DNA from: Bimastos eiseni
Lineage: Eukaryota > Annelida > Clitellata > Crassiclitellata > Lumbricidae
Assembly: GCA_959347315.1 (NCBI GenBank)
Contig: OY365806.1
Span: forward strand, 29,928,347 to 29,992,346
DNA: 64,000 bases
Reading direction: 5' to 3'
The stretch's first letter is position 1; each line of letters starts with the position of its first letter. This document shows positions 1 to 12,400 of this stretch, one piece after another. A program made the translations under genes and the position numbers. The notes under the pieces were generated by a model. That model was not told where the DNA came from. It made no database searches and was given only the letters and a program-made list of their open reading frames with translations.

Positions 1-440
1 AGATAGTAGTGTCCGCTTGGCTCTCAATAACTGCCTTGGTGTCTATTTGGCAATCCGATATTCCCAATTTAGTATGTACCTGGGTCTGCTGACTGTCTTG
101 TTGCCCCAAACAACATTCTATACCATTTCACCGAAATCTGGCTTCTTTCCCAGATAACTTAAACCAATTTGTTATTCCTAAGGAGCTTGAGATTTTTGAA
201 TGCCAAACTGAAACCTTTATCATAACTTTAGTTTCATGTTGCATATGTATGCAATACTTGTATGTACTTTATATGTATGTATGTATGTACTTAACTATGT
301 ATGCATCAAAACTGTTATTGAGTGCCTTAAATTCAGAACCTTTCATACATGACCAACACATCCTGAAAGGTGCATTGTAAGGTATTTTGAGTTTGTATTG
401 TGATGATGAGTCAAAAATGTGGTCTGTCTTTTTGTTGCAG
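1..440 (+). other. Intron of EPB41L5 (partial)
   Basis: Intron sequence before the first visible exon. It holds a short ATGT-type microsatellite near 243-305. I see no coding signal. Confidence 0.7.
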
Positions 441-495
441 CACTGGTTGGATCAAGAGAAGAAAATCAAGAAACAAGTCAAGACAAAGGATTTCC
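441..495 (+). CDS. EPB41L5: EPB41L5 exon a: end of FERM F1 lobe
   Basis: Encodes [18 protein letters not shown], matching the F1/F2 junction of EPB41L5. It has acceptor ttgttgcag and donor gtaagt, and leaves one base to the next exon across a 6.8-kb intron. Confidence 0.85.
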
Positions 496-3400
496 GTAAG
501 TCTGTGGAAAAACACTAATGCATACATACATACATAACTACATGCATACCTGCATGTATGTATGCAGATACATACATATTCATACAAGATATGTACATAT
601 GGGTACATGCGTACCAGTACAGCATACATTCACATTGATATATGTGCATACTTCAATGGTTACTATTTGACGGTAGTCTTGTGTTGTGAGATGGGGTTTA
701 TGTCTGAGTAGTTGTGTGAAGATGCATAATATAAACATGCATAGGACGCTTGCATGCATACCTACTATTCTGTAACAGACAGCTCAAGGAAATTTCTCGT
801 TTTCATAAGTGACACCAGTTTAGATTTGTTAGGTTTTCAGGTTTAACACCCTTGTGTGGTTCTTAAAGGTGCTTTGTATTGCACGTGCCTTGCACTCATA
901 CATACAGGTACGCAATGTTGTATATGCATACAGTACATTCATACTATGGATATTTGTAGTTATGTATGCATACAATGGACATTATACTGTATGTCTCTCA
1001 TTTTTGTCATCATGAGAATATTAATGTTGATGAGAAGGCTATGATGATTGGGTGTGTTGGACCAATGTTGTGGACAATGTGGGTGGGGACATGTTGTCTG
1101 TCTTGAAAACTACAACAGGCACTTGGCACCAGTGAATTATAGTAATGGGTGGCAAAGTTCACCTAGTCTCCTATTTCCTCTGTCTTCAATGACTGGCCTT
1201 CCTTCCCTCCTTTCTTCGCTCCATCCTTCTGTCCTTCCCTCCTTAGTTCCTTTACTGCCTTACCACCTTTATTCCTTCCTTTCTGCCTTCCTGCCTTCCT
1301 TCCTTCCTTCCTTCTTCTACTGGTATATGTGAATGCATGGATGCGAACCTATGCACATTCTGGAACTATAACCAGACATTTCTTTAATTCATCCAGGTAT
1401 TAACATTTTTGTACACAACTTAGTCAAATAAAAATCTACATGTATGTACTGTATATATGTATGTGTATATGTAGGCTTTTAGTGTTTGCTTAAAGTTGAA
1501 CTTGTGTTTTGGTTTACAGTTTTTATTGTATTAGTCCTGTATCAAAAGATCTGGTTGCTTGCTTTTTTTAGTATATATACTAAAGGGATCTTTCAATTGT
1601 GGTAAAGAAAATTTCTAAACAAGACCGGTTGATGATCAGAGTGACTTCTCTATATGGCATTGACAAAGCAATGTCTAGGAATAGCAGGCACTAGTGTCTG
1701 CTATTGGGATTAGTGCAGTTCACACTACATTCTCTCAACTTGACACTAGTCTGTGTCGCCATATTTTCCCACCGTGACTTGTGTGTTTCTTTGACATAGT
1801 AGGTTTCATGACACAAAGCTTCTAGACGTAGAATTGTTTACAACTGTTTCACTTGATGTTGCCATGGATTTTTTCCCTGTACATAACTTTGATGATGCTG
1901 TTGTAATAAGGAACTATATGCTAGACAGCGAAAATGTAATTGACAGCAAGTCTAATTTAATGGCCATAAATGTTTTTAGATTAGCTTAAAATTGCCTTTT
2001 GTCATAATATTACATATTATATTATGCGCATAACCAATAGCCAAAAGTTGAGAATTTTCACTTTTATGAATTTAATAAATTCGAGCAAAACTGACAATGA
2101 ATTTTATTTAAAGTTTTGCAGTTAGTTCTTAGTAGAAGCTTAACACAACAAATCATTACATCATCACATTTTTTGTTGTTGTTGTTGTTGTTACTTGTGT
2201 TGGTTTTTGCAAAACTTCACTGTCAATGTTAAATGGCACAACAGTTGTAGCCGTACGAATTTCGACGAATGCTAAAAATTTTTAAGAATTTTAAAACCGA
2301 AAGTCAGGAATTCTTGAACTATGTGTATGGCTTATCTATGCAATATGTGCATAAATGTACGTATGTTATTATTTGCGCATCGTAAGGATCTGGCTGTATT
2401 ATTAATTTATTTTGCGATTTTGTTGACTTCTCCAAGGCATTTGTCTATTTGATACTATCCTGACCATGTTTTTGGTGTTGTTCGTGAATTGGTTTGTATG
2501 TTTGCTTGTGTGCATGTTGTTCATGTAAATCAGTGCACTTTTCAACCTTTTTGACGCCACAGGTCTCCGAATAAATTATTCATGAACTGCGAGCCGCACC
2601 AGAAAACTGAAAAGCAGCGACAAAAATTTATTTAAGACTGGCCTTAAAGCCGAGCTTCGCCTGTGATTGAATTTAGAACTCAGCGGGTGCGCTGCTTCAC
2701 CCCTTAAATTGTTTTCGTGTATGTCTATCCGATCGCACGTGTTCTATTTGGTGAGCACTTCAAGTGAGGCCATGATTTATAGCTAAAGTGCCTGATTTAC
2801 ATATTAAAATTAGCACAGTTTTCAGATGAACTAAATGCAGATGACAGTTGTTGTTTAATATTGAATGTTGGCGAATTTTTTAATTTAAAGCTAAAAATTT
2901 CAAAATTTTAAGCGAATATGTGGTGAAAATAGTCACATTAACATAGAAATTCGCATAAAAATGTTTTGTAGACATTTTTATATTGCCGGGTGTTCCATTT
3001 TTGAGTATATCCTGGAACACGTAAAAATTTCCACTTTATAGTTCAGATTCAAAGACTTTTAACTGCATTAATATTTTATTATGAATTGATCTAGAGCTGT
3101 ACCGATTAATCGGCCGGCCGATTAATAGAGATATCGGCGATATTGAATATCGGCAAGGTAATTGGTGCCGATATTAAAAATTGTTTTTTTTTCATTTTAT
3201 AATATTATTTTCAAAATGACGAAAGTAACATCATTGTGTCTGTGAAGGATAGCATTCCGTTCGCTTCCCATAGCGTGGGGAACTCGGGCTTCTACTTCAG
3301 ACTACCCAGTAAGCAATGTGCTAGACTGCTAGTACTGTGGGAAAGTGTCTACAGCTGTTGTACAGAGTGAGTCATAGTGTCTGCTTAATTACCCTGAGCA

Positions 3401-6400
3401 CAATCATGTCATTTTAGGCCAAATTGGCAGGTCGTAAAAGTGGCCTGTCTGGGGAGGGAATGGCATCATTGCATGTTAGAAGAAGGCATCCAGTTACATA
3501 GATATATCTTTCCTCTCCTCCGTCATGCAAGGTCGACAGAGGGCATTGTGCCTAATCTGTATTGGCTGCCTAGGATTTGTCCCCCAACTTCATGTGTATC
3601 TCTCCTACGGAGCAAGTGTTTTGCTTGTATCACAACAATAGGCAGTGGCATTAGGTGTATCAGTTAGAACCGGTCATCTTGGAAAACACAATGAAATAAT
3701 CAGTAAAATAATCGGCTAAATAATCAGGTATCGGCAAACGAATAATCGGTATCGGCATAATCGACAAAAAGCGATATCAGTACAGCTCTAGTTTGATCAT
3801 TGTGAATAATCACATGCATCATGTGTTCGCATTGTCAACTGATAAGTAAGTTATGAGAAGCTATATAAGCTGGTCAGTGACTTTGTTGTTTACTTAATTT
3901 TTACACAGATAGAAGAAATTTTTTAACCTGGCAGGCTATTTCAGATCAGCCTGAGTGTTGGGCATCACTCATGTTAATTAATTAAATTAATGTGTGTGAT
4001 TGTGCATTCGTGTCCATCCATTCGTCCCTTTGTATAGAGTAAGGCTTTTAAAACACTGTGCACACGCTTGACTTGATGCCAGGCTAATATACATATTATT
4101 GCATGTATATACACTGGGTGCATATGTTTTTATGTTTTATCATTATGTATGCAAAATATGTGATGCACTTTGCCCTGTCTGCTAGATACACAGACTCACA
4201 GGGGTCTTTGTAATATATGGTTGTGTATAGGGCAACTTCTGATCGTACAAGGTCAGATCTCAAACTTGGTTATACTGCCAATAATGGTTTTTTTAATATG
4301 AGATGGTGAGGCCTGTGGAGTTGATCAAAATTGAACCGTGTTAGTACATAAATGTATGATTCTTCATGGAATACAGTGCCTCATGTCTTCATCCTTTAGT
4401 AGCTGGTAAATTAGTGCCACGTTGAAGTTGAGAAGTTAAAATTAATACGTTGTGTCATGTTATTGGATAGCTGTGGTCATGTTTGCTTCTTTAACCTTCC
4501 TCTTCAGAAGCACACTTCTGAGGAGTTTGTTTAGAAGAGTGTAAATAAGTGTGTTTTGATTTCACTTTGTGTATTGTACCTTGTCCTAATGCTTTGTCTT
4601 AAAAGGTTCAGTCTTGTATGGTGACCAATCAACTCCTCCTTAACCCATAAAAAACTGAATTTCAGCTATTCCAACCACAGCGGCTTAATAAGAAACTGTA
4701 ATAGCTGGAATCTTTAAACCGGTTTGTCTCATTTGTTAAGTTAGCTGATGCTGGTTGTTACTACGATGTCTGTTACTGACTATATGAATGGTATTTTGAA
4801 GTCATCAAGTGTGTTCTTATCTGACATGCAGAATTATGCGCTATGTTCAGAACTCTTAGGCTGTATATATATATACATATATGTATATATATATATAGTT
4901 ATATAGTGCATCTAAATATCCTCAATACTAAAAGTCTTTGAACTGGCTTCCTATTCAGCAAGGAAACTCTTTCATATTTGGGCTCATAGGTTATGAAAGG
5001 TTAAACTCTGACCAACCACTTTATCTAAAATAAGTCCTTCTTCCTCAGACTTACCATGATTCAATCAGATTGTCTGATTGCAATGTCTTTTTCGGGTGAT
5101 ACCTAAAACTAGCGGTAGAACTATTCATGGTGAACGAGAGCATCTTTGGTTGGTGGACCCAGATTTGAAACTCCTTCTGTATCATTTTGTTCTAAACTTG
5201 AATTTACATTTCTGATATCCACTATAGGTTTTTACATGTGCACCTGAAATTAAGAATCAAGTACATTGGTATAATAAGGGTTTGATGTAGTAGCAGCTCC
5301 CAAAGTATTAATTTCATGATGTTTAGTATCCTGTGCAAACAAAGCATACTTGCTGTTGGAGTGAAAGTGTGTGCATTTTGAAAGGAATTAATTCTGGTTC
5401 TGTTTTTAATTTTTCCTTCTGGCCTATAACTGTAATGTAATGCAGTCTAGAAACAAAGCAACATTGCATATGTGTGGTGTGAAGCAAAACTGAATATGCT
5501 TTGAACATCAGACCTAATGTGGTTAGTATGGTCATAGACACCTACCTCTAAAAACTCTATGACCACTTTAATTAGTAACTTCTGACTACATTAGTGTCTG
5601 CTAAAAGCAGACATTACTTGTAAGAGTGGCTGTCATATTTACCAGAACTGGATAGTCTGCGGGTCAGCCTCTCTGCACCCGGAGGATAGCGAAGATGACA
5701 ATCGGGTGGAGGGCAAGAAAGATTGATAAGATGTACTGGTGATATGTGCTCTGAACTGATTGGAAGTGTCAGAGGTAATCAGACTGATCCCATCTCATAT
5801 GTTGCTACTGACTATCTAAGATCAGTTGGCTGAGGCACATGCTGAGAGTTCGCCACAGTTGATATCTGGTAAATTGGTTGCTATCATTTTAAGAACAGTT
5901 AATCATCTTCAGCAAATAGCTAATATTTAATCCAGAGTTATTTTAAGAATGCCGATAATACTTTTACTCTGGTAATGAATAATATTAAGATACCTACCTT
6001 GTTCAGGACCTGCATCATAAAACTGGAACTGATCCATTTGGCAGCAAAGGGTAGGATTATAGGAACTGATCCATTGGGCAGCAAAGGGTATGACTATAGG
6101 AACTGATCCATTTGGTAGCAAAGGGTATGAATATAGGAACTGATCCATTGGGCAGCAAAGGGTATGACTATAGGAACTGATCCATTTGGTAGCAAAGGGT
6201 ATGAATATAGGAACTGATCCATTTGGCAGCAAAGGGTATGAATATAGGAACTGATCCATTGGGCAGCAAAGGGTATGAATATAGGAACTGATCCATTTGG
6301 CAGCAAAGGGTATGAATATAGGAACTGATCCATGGCTCTTCATTGCCCTGGTCCATTGATCCACTGAGTGTTCAAATGATGTATTATATGTCCTTATGTT

Positions 6401-9400
6401 ATTATCTATCAATCATATTATATATTATTTTATCAAAAAAATTATTTTTATCAAAAAAATTATTTTTATCAAAAAAGTTATTTTTAGCTATTTGCAGGTG
6501 TAATATTTGCCTAGGCGAATATTTCCGAAAAGTCCAATATTCGGCCGAGGCGATTTCCGGTTATGCCCTAGTAATTTGTCCAGACTCCAGGTACCAATGA
6601 TTGTGCTGGGGCACAGAGTTCTGCCTGACCAGCAATGATCATTTGAGGGAGGTATAGTAGGATAAGACCTGTGCTCTGGCGTTTACTGTACAAACTGGAC
6701 GGTGGGTGAGTAATAGGGATAAGGAGGATAATGATGGGAGCAAGGGTGCAGTGAGAGGGGGAAAGCACATTCTGCTGGAAAGGAGTCTTAATACTTTTGG
6801 TTCTGGTGGATGAGTAGGTGGAAAGGAGCATCCTCTGTGGCTTTGAAATAATTTATTATTTCTTAAAGGGCTAAAGTGCGATGTGCATTACCATTTGGTT
6901 CAAAAATAATGAGATCAGGTTATTTATTTATATAGTTATATACAGTGCAACTTACAGTGCTCTCCTTCCAATGCTCAGGAGTGTATATATTGATACAGGT
7001 ATATGTGTGTGTGTGTGTGTGTGTGTGGGTGCGTGCGTGCGTACGTGTTTGACCATCCTATGAAACCTTTCAGTATAACTGTAACTTGCAAGTCCTTGTT
7101 TTACAAAGTTAAGAAGTGCAGATTGAAGCCCAGCTGCCGAACATACTAAGAACTGTGAACTGCATGGAAGAGGTAAGTTTGTAGTTTTGAACTTTTGAAT
7201 TGCATAACAGAACTCAAATGCAGCACAGTATTTCGAATTTGAGCTGACTCTTCTTGTTTCTTCTGTTGCACAGCTGGTCCACCATATACGTTCCGATTTC
7301 GAGTCAAGTTCTACTCTTCTGAACCAAACAACCTGCACGAAGAACTCACTCGGTGAGTCGTCCACAGCCCGTCACATCATGGCAGTCGTGCAGAAGTTAT
7401 GCGATTGCTGGAATTATGTAGAATTTTGTGGAACAATTTTTCATGTTTATCACAGATTTAGGTTTTTAAAATGATTTTTAGTTTAATTAATTTGTGCTGT
7501 TATGCAGTTGTTTAATGCATTTGTGCTGGTATGCATTTGCTTGATGTATTTGCATTGTTAAACAGTTGTTTAATGCAGTTACTCTGTCATGCTGTGCATT
7601 TTAAATTAATATTATTGTGTTAGTTTATGACATATGCAGTGTGAACTGCTTAAGACATACACAGTTGTAACTTGGAACATACATACATACATATTAGCAG
7701 ATTAATGCATATTCATGAATCTAATGCATGCTGTGAGTGGCTGGTGATTGTTGTGTAGGTATCAGTTCTTTCTTCAGCTGAAACAGGACATACTCTCCGG
7801 TGAATTGAAGTGTCCCTTCGACACAACCGTTGAATTGGCTGCTTACTCACTTCAATGTAAGTTTCCTCGTCCTTTTCCTTTCACGTCACCAACTCTTTAT
7901 CCTCTTATTCAGTCCTTCCTGTCTAACAGAGGGTGCTTGATAGTTTAGTGGTCAGTATGCTGGACTGTCAACCCAGAGATTGAATGGGGAACGAAATCAA
8001 ATACACCCCACAGGAGGCTGTTTTGAGATCTCTGCTACATTTGGTCCGCATGCAGACATAAATGAAGACGGAGTGCACTTAAAGTCGTACACTGTCCGTG
8101 GGAATGTGATATTGACCACCTCATGCCGCTCGAGTCTAAGAAAATGAAGTTGCACATACTCAAGTTGCCCTCTGGGTTAACCTAATGAACTTGTGTTTTA
8201 CAATATCTGGTTCTCTTTCTTTTTTTACAATGCTTTTTGTGCTTATTTTCCCAGTCAACGGTTTTATGCGTTCTCATTCTTATGATAGATCCTGGTCTTC
8301 ACAGTTTCTCATATGCTGTCATTTCTTGAAATTACTCACTAATTCCAGTCTGCTGCTTTCCATAGGATGGATGTGACAGTTGCCTGTGGGGTATATTTTA
8401 CTTCGCCCCCTCATTCAATCTTTGGGTTGACAGTCCAGCACACACTGACCACTGTACTGTCAAGCACCCCTCTGTTAGAAAGGATGGACTGAAAATGAAA
8501 AATCAGGAGTTGGAGACAAAATTCACAGACTAGCGGTGCTCCATCCATATACGGTGGAGGTGGAGCCAACATGAGACTTGTCTGTTGTTATAACCCCCCT
8601 CCCCAACCAAACAACATATGTGGTCTTTGCTCCTTCGAGTAATTCGATTCCTTATAGCCTACAGTTTTGTGCCATAAGAGAGAATGGGCAAAATGGGGTG
8701 GCTCGGTGAGGTGATAATGCAGAAGTGCACTCACAGACTGCACTCTGTCAAGATTGTGTGGCAAGATTGTTTATCATAAATTGTCCGGTAATAAGGGACA
8801 GATTGTTTGTGTTTCGTTCATTACCAGACATGGGGTAGAACTTTTTTAGATATATGTAATATCAGAACTCATGTTACACTGACTGCTGTTTTAATAAGTC
8901 TGGCTGATAATGATATGCAATGCGTACAGTCACAGGTAACACAGGATAATTAAAGAACCCAGTACCAACGTGCAGCTGTGGCAACCAATACCTCGACTAT
9001 TATTTGTTCAGCCTTGTATGGGTTACCACTTGACCTCTAATGAAGATAACATGCCTTACCATATTTGTCCATTTTCTTATTTACAAAATTTGCTGTTCCT
9101 TACCTTGTAAATGTTTACACTTCCATGTGCATCTTTCTTTACTTTTCATTTTCCTCGCTTCACTGAGCATGGATTGCTGTATCATTCTTGCATGTCTTAT
9201 CATATCCAATATAACAGTATAAGTAAAGCATGGAAAAGTAAATAGTCACTTTCATGAGTTAATTTAACTGCAATTTAGTGTCCAGATATATTTATTTATG
9301 CTTATCTGATCTTTCGTATACCTTAGATTTCCTATCCTTTCCATACCATGCATTATTTGCCTTTTAATTTTGCCATTCTTTATCTTTTGTGTTCTTGCCT

Positions 9401-12400
9401 TACCTTACCTTTCATTTGTAAGTTTTTCTTATGTGAGGTCTTAAAGCAGTACTATGTAAATCCATCTGTGTCTAAATTGATTTATGTTATGTTTTAGCGG
9501 AACTTGGTGACTATGAGGAGGGTGTCCACAGTCCTGGAGTTGTTTCTGAATTCCGCTTCGTTGAGAATCAAACAGAGGAAATGGAACTGGCTATTCTGGA
9601 AAAGTTCAAGCTTGTTAAGTAAGTCAATTTTCAAGTATGTGTCTTGTATTGTCTTGTCTTCCAACCCACTAACAATCCAAAGGTAGTACTCGACAAATTA
9701 TCCAAATGCCGGTAGAACTCTCTTAATTGAATACGTTGGTGCCCTCTGCGCTTAGCTTGAGAGTAGTGCTTTATAAATTTGGAGTGTTTCGATTTCTTGC
9801 TTCTTCACTGAACATCATTATGTGCATGATCTAAGTATGCTCGTTTCCTTGTCTTAATTGATATTTGTCAATGTCAACTCCATTCACTTCCAAATTGTTC
9901 TAATGCATCTTGCATTTAGTTCCATCTCCTCCAGGAAAAGACCAGAACAATCTAGCATTTGATATGTATAAAACAGTTAAAGGTGATTTAGCTCAGTATT
10001 TTCTATTTACACCTTTTTTTAAGTGGCATGTTTTACTCAGTTGTGTTTAATTATTATGTATCTGTATATTATGTGTGTTGTCTTGTTTATTGTCCAGAGG
10101 TCAGACTCCTGCACAGGCAGAGATCAGTTACCTCAACAAGGCCAAATGGCTCGAATTGTATGGAGTTGACATGAGAACCGTTCTGGTATGTTTTTCTCAA
10201 CTGTTCCACAGAAACGAATCAATCAGTCAATCAATCGAGTAGTGAATCAGTCAACAAATCATTTAATCAATTTATTGGAACAGATTAGCTGTTTAATGTG
10301 AACAGTGTCGTTCTTGACTTAGTATTTCAATTTGAATGATTTCTTTGTTTTGAACACTTCCACTCGTTCGATATATTTCAAAGATCTTTGGTGCTCTATG
10401 CCGCTTATCGAGCCATTGTTCCATTCATTCAGAATATATTTATGTAGTTCTGATGTAAGATCTTTACTCAGAGTTGCTGCCACACATCCTGGGAAAAACA
10501 GAAAGACTTGACTGGAGGCTGCATTTGTTTTTCTATCAATGCTGAAACCAGTTTTCAAGTGTTGAGTAGACACAGATCCAGAAATTTAGCTTATGTTCAA
10601 AGCTTGACTTTAAAAATTCACACACAATTTTTTTAATCTTTTGTACCAAAGATGGTGAGCCAAAAGTAACTACCCCACGATTACAGTGATGGAAGCCCTC
10701 TTGCTATGATTGCTCAACTGTCAACCTTGTTTGGGGTTGATTAGGGAGTTGTAGGTGTTGAAACTGTGACTAGTGTGTTATGACTTATCAGCCAGAAGCA
10801 ATGGCTTTGTGTGAAATGCTATTGTGCAGAAGTCTTCCTGCACTCTTCTAATTAGTCTGATGAAAGTCTGAATGGGTAAAATGGTCACAAATGTCAATCG
10901 TATGGCCTTAAACTATTTTCAGTTTTGCCTACTAGCAGACTGATTACATGTCTGATTACTATGAGAGGCCATAAGGCTGTCCAGCTATATGTAACTGTTA
11001 CTGTTAATGTATGTGGCTGTTCTCGGAACGTTAGCATTACTTTGATCAGTTACTATTTTTCAGAGTCAGCTAGTGTGTAAGTGAGTGTGTAAGGGAGTGT
11101 GTAAGTGAGTGTGTATGTGATTGTGTATGCGAGCCGAGCCATGCTTTATCCCTTTATGCTAGATGCCTTTAGGAGAGATCAGTTTCGTCTAAGCTAGGAT
11201 AATTTGATCAAGCTGTGGGCATGATGCCATGTTGTGGCTGGAAGTGTTGGTGAAGTTATGGCTGTCTAATGAATGGGAGATTGAATTTCTGAAGGCTTTT
11301 GATACGAGTGAATTGATACCGTTGCCACCTGGTGTGGCTGATAGGTGCCATGAGTGAAATGGAAAGACTGAGGCAGAGAGAGTTAGACATATATGGGAAG
11401 GAATGAGAGGGAATGGATGGTGCTAGAAATGAGAAGGTGAAGAAATTGAGAGAAGAAAGTTGCTTTCTTATTGATAGATTGATTGAGAATGGATTGGACA
11501 ATGATTTTATTAATGAATGCATTGTTTGTTGGGTGATTGATAATCTTAAATATTGACCAATTGATTAACACAGGTTAATAATAATAATAAGTCAACCTTA
11601 CGGGGGGGGGGGGATACCGTTCTCGAACTCAGTTCCTCAGCTCTGCGCCCCAGTGTGTTCACCATTATCTGTTACTCTGCTCTACAGGTGAGATTGATCC
11701 AAACTGGTTACTGAGTAGATTAATACATTTTTGTTTTTATGTGATTGATTGTCGGATGATAAGTTGATTGATTGATGATCAGATGCTTAATTGATGGATT
11801 GATTGATCAGTTTGATTGTTGTTATCTGAAGGGACGTGATGGAAACAGGTACAGCCTCGGCCTCACTCCAACTGGCATCTTGGTCTTTGAAGAGACAGTG
11901 AAGATCGGTCTCTTCTTCTGGTATTTTCAGCTTTATTTTCATTGGGTGGGATGCCTTTAGTGTAGTGCTTAGAATGATGGAATGTCAACTCATAGGGGTG
12001 AAGAAAGGTTAAAATTATTGACAGGGCAGAACGATATTTCATCATTTCTGTACCCTTGTGCATCTGTTGAACTCACTTTGTGCACCTGTTGAACTCTGCT
12101 GAATGAGGAGATTTACCATTTGCTGTCTGGTAAGATTGGATTGTGGGGGGAGAGATGACTGACCTCACATTCTATAGACCAAGAAGAATGAAACTTGCTA
12201 ACACTACTTGCCCATCTCTCATTCATCCATTTGAGAATTTATATAAAACCTATTCAAGCAAAACTACTCAAAAGCGCTCCCAGCCCCGCCATGGCCAAAA
12301 AAATTATTTCAACTGTTTATGAAAAGTGAAGAGATTATTAGAAGGGGAAGAAGTAGAGTGACTGCGAGTCCATTCCAGGGTCAGGGACCAACCTCTAAGA

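Larger units (their letters stand above)
496..7273 (+). other. 6.8-kb intron of EPB41L5
   Basis: Repeat-filled intron. It contains TATG/CATA microsatellites (near 520-610 and 900-980), a TTCC-rich tract near 1197-1315, a GTT repeat near 2173-2194, a hAT element (3092-3790), a LINE remnant (about 4905-5225), a 37-bp minisatellite (6025-6334), a hAT end (to 6570) and a TG repeat (about 7003-7027). No exon is supported inside. Confidence 0.7.

Noticed and set aside
5927..6412. 161-codon minus-strand frame with repeated [15 protein letters not shown] units
   Set aside because: It is a translation of the 37-bp minisatellite. No start context, splice or family support, so it is kept only as a low-interest observation.
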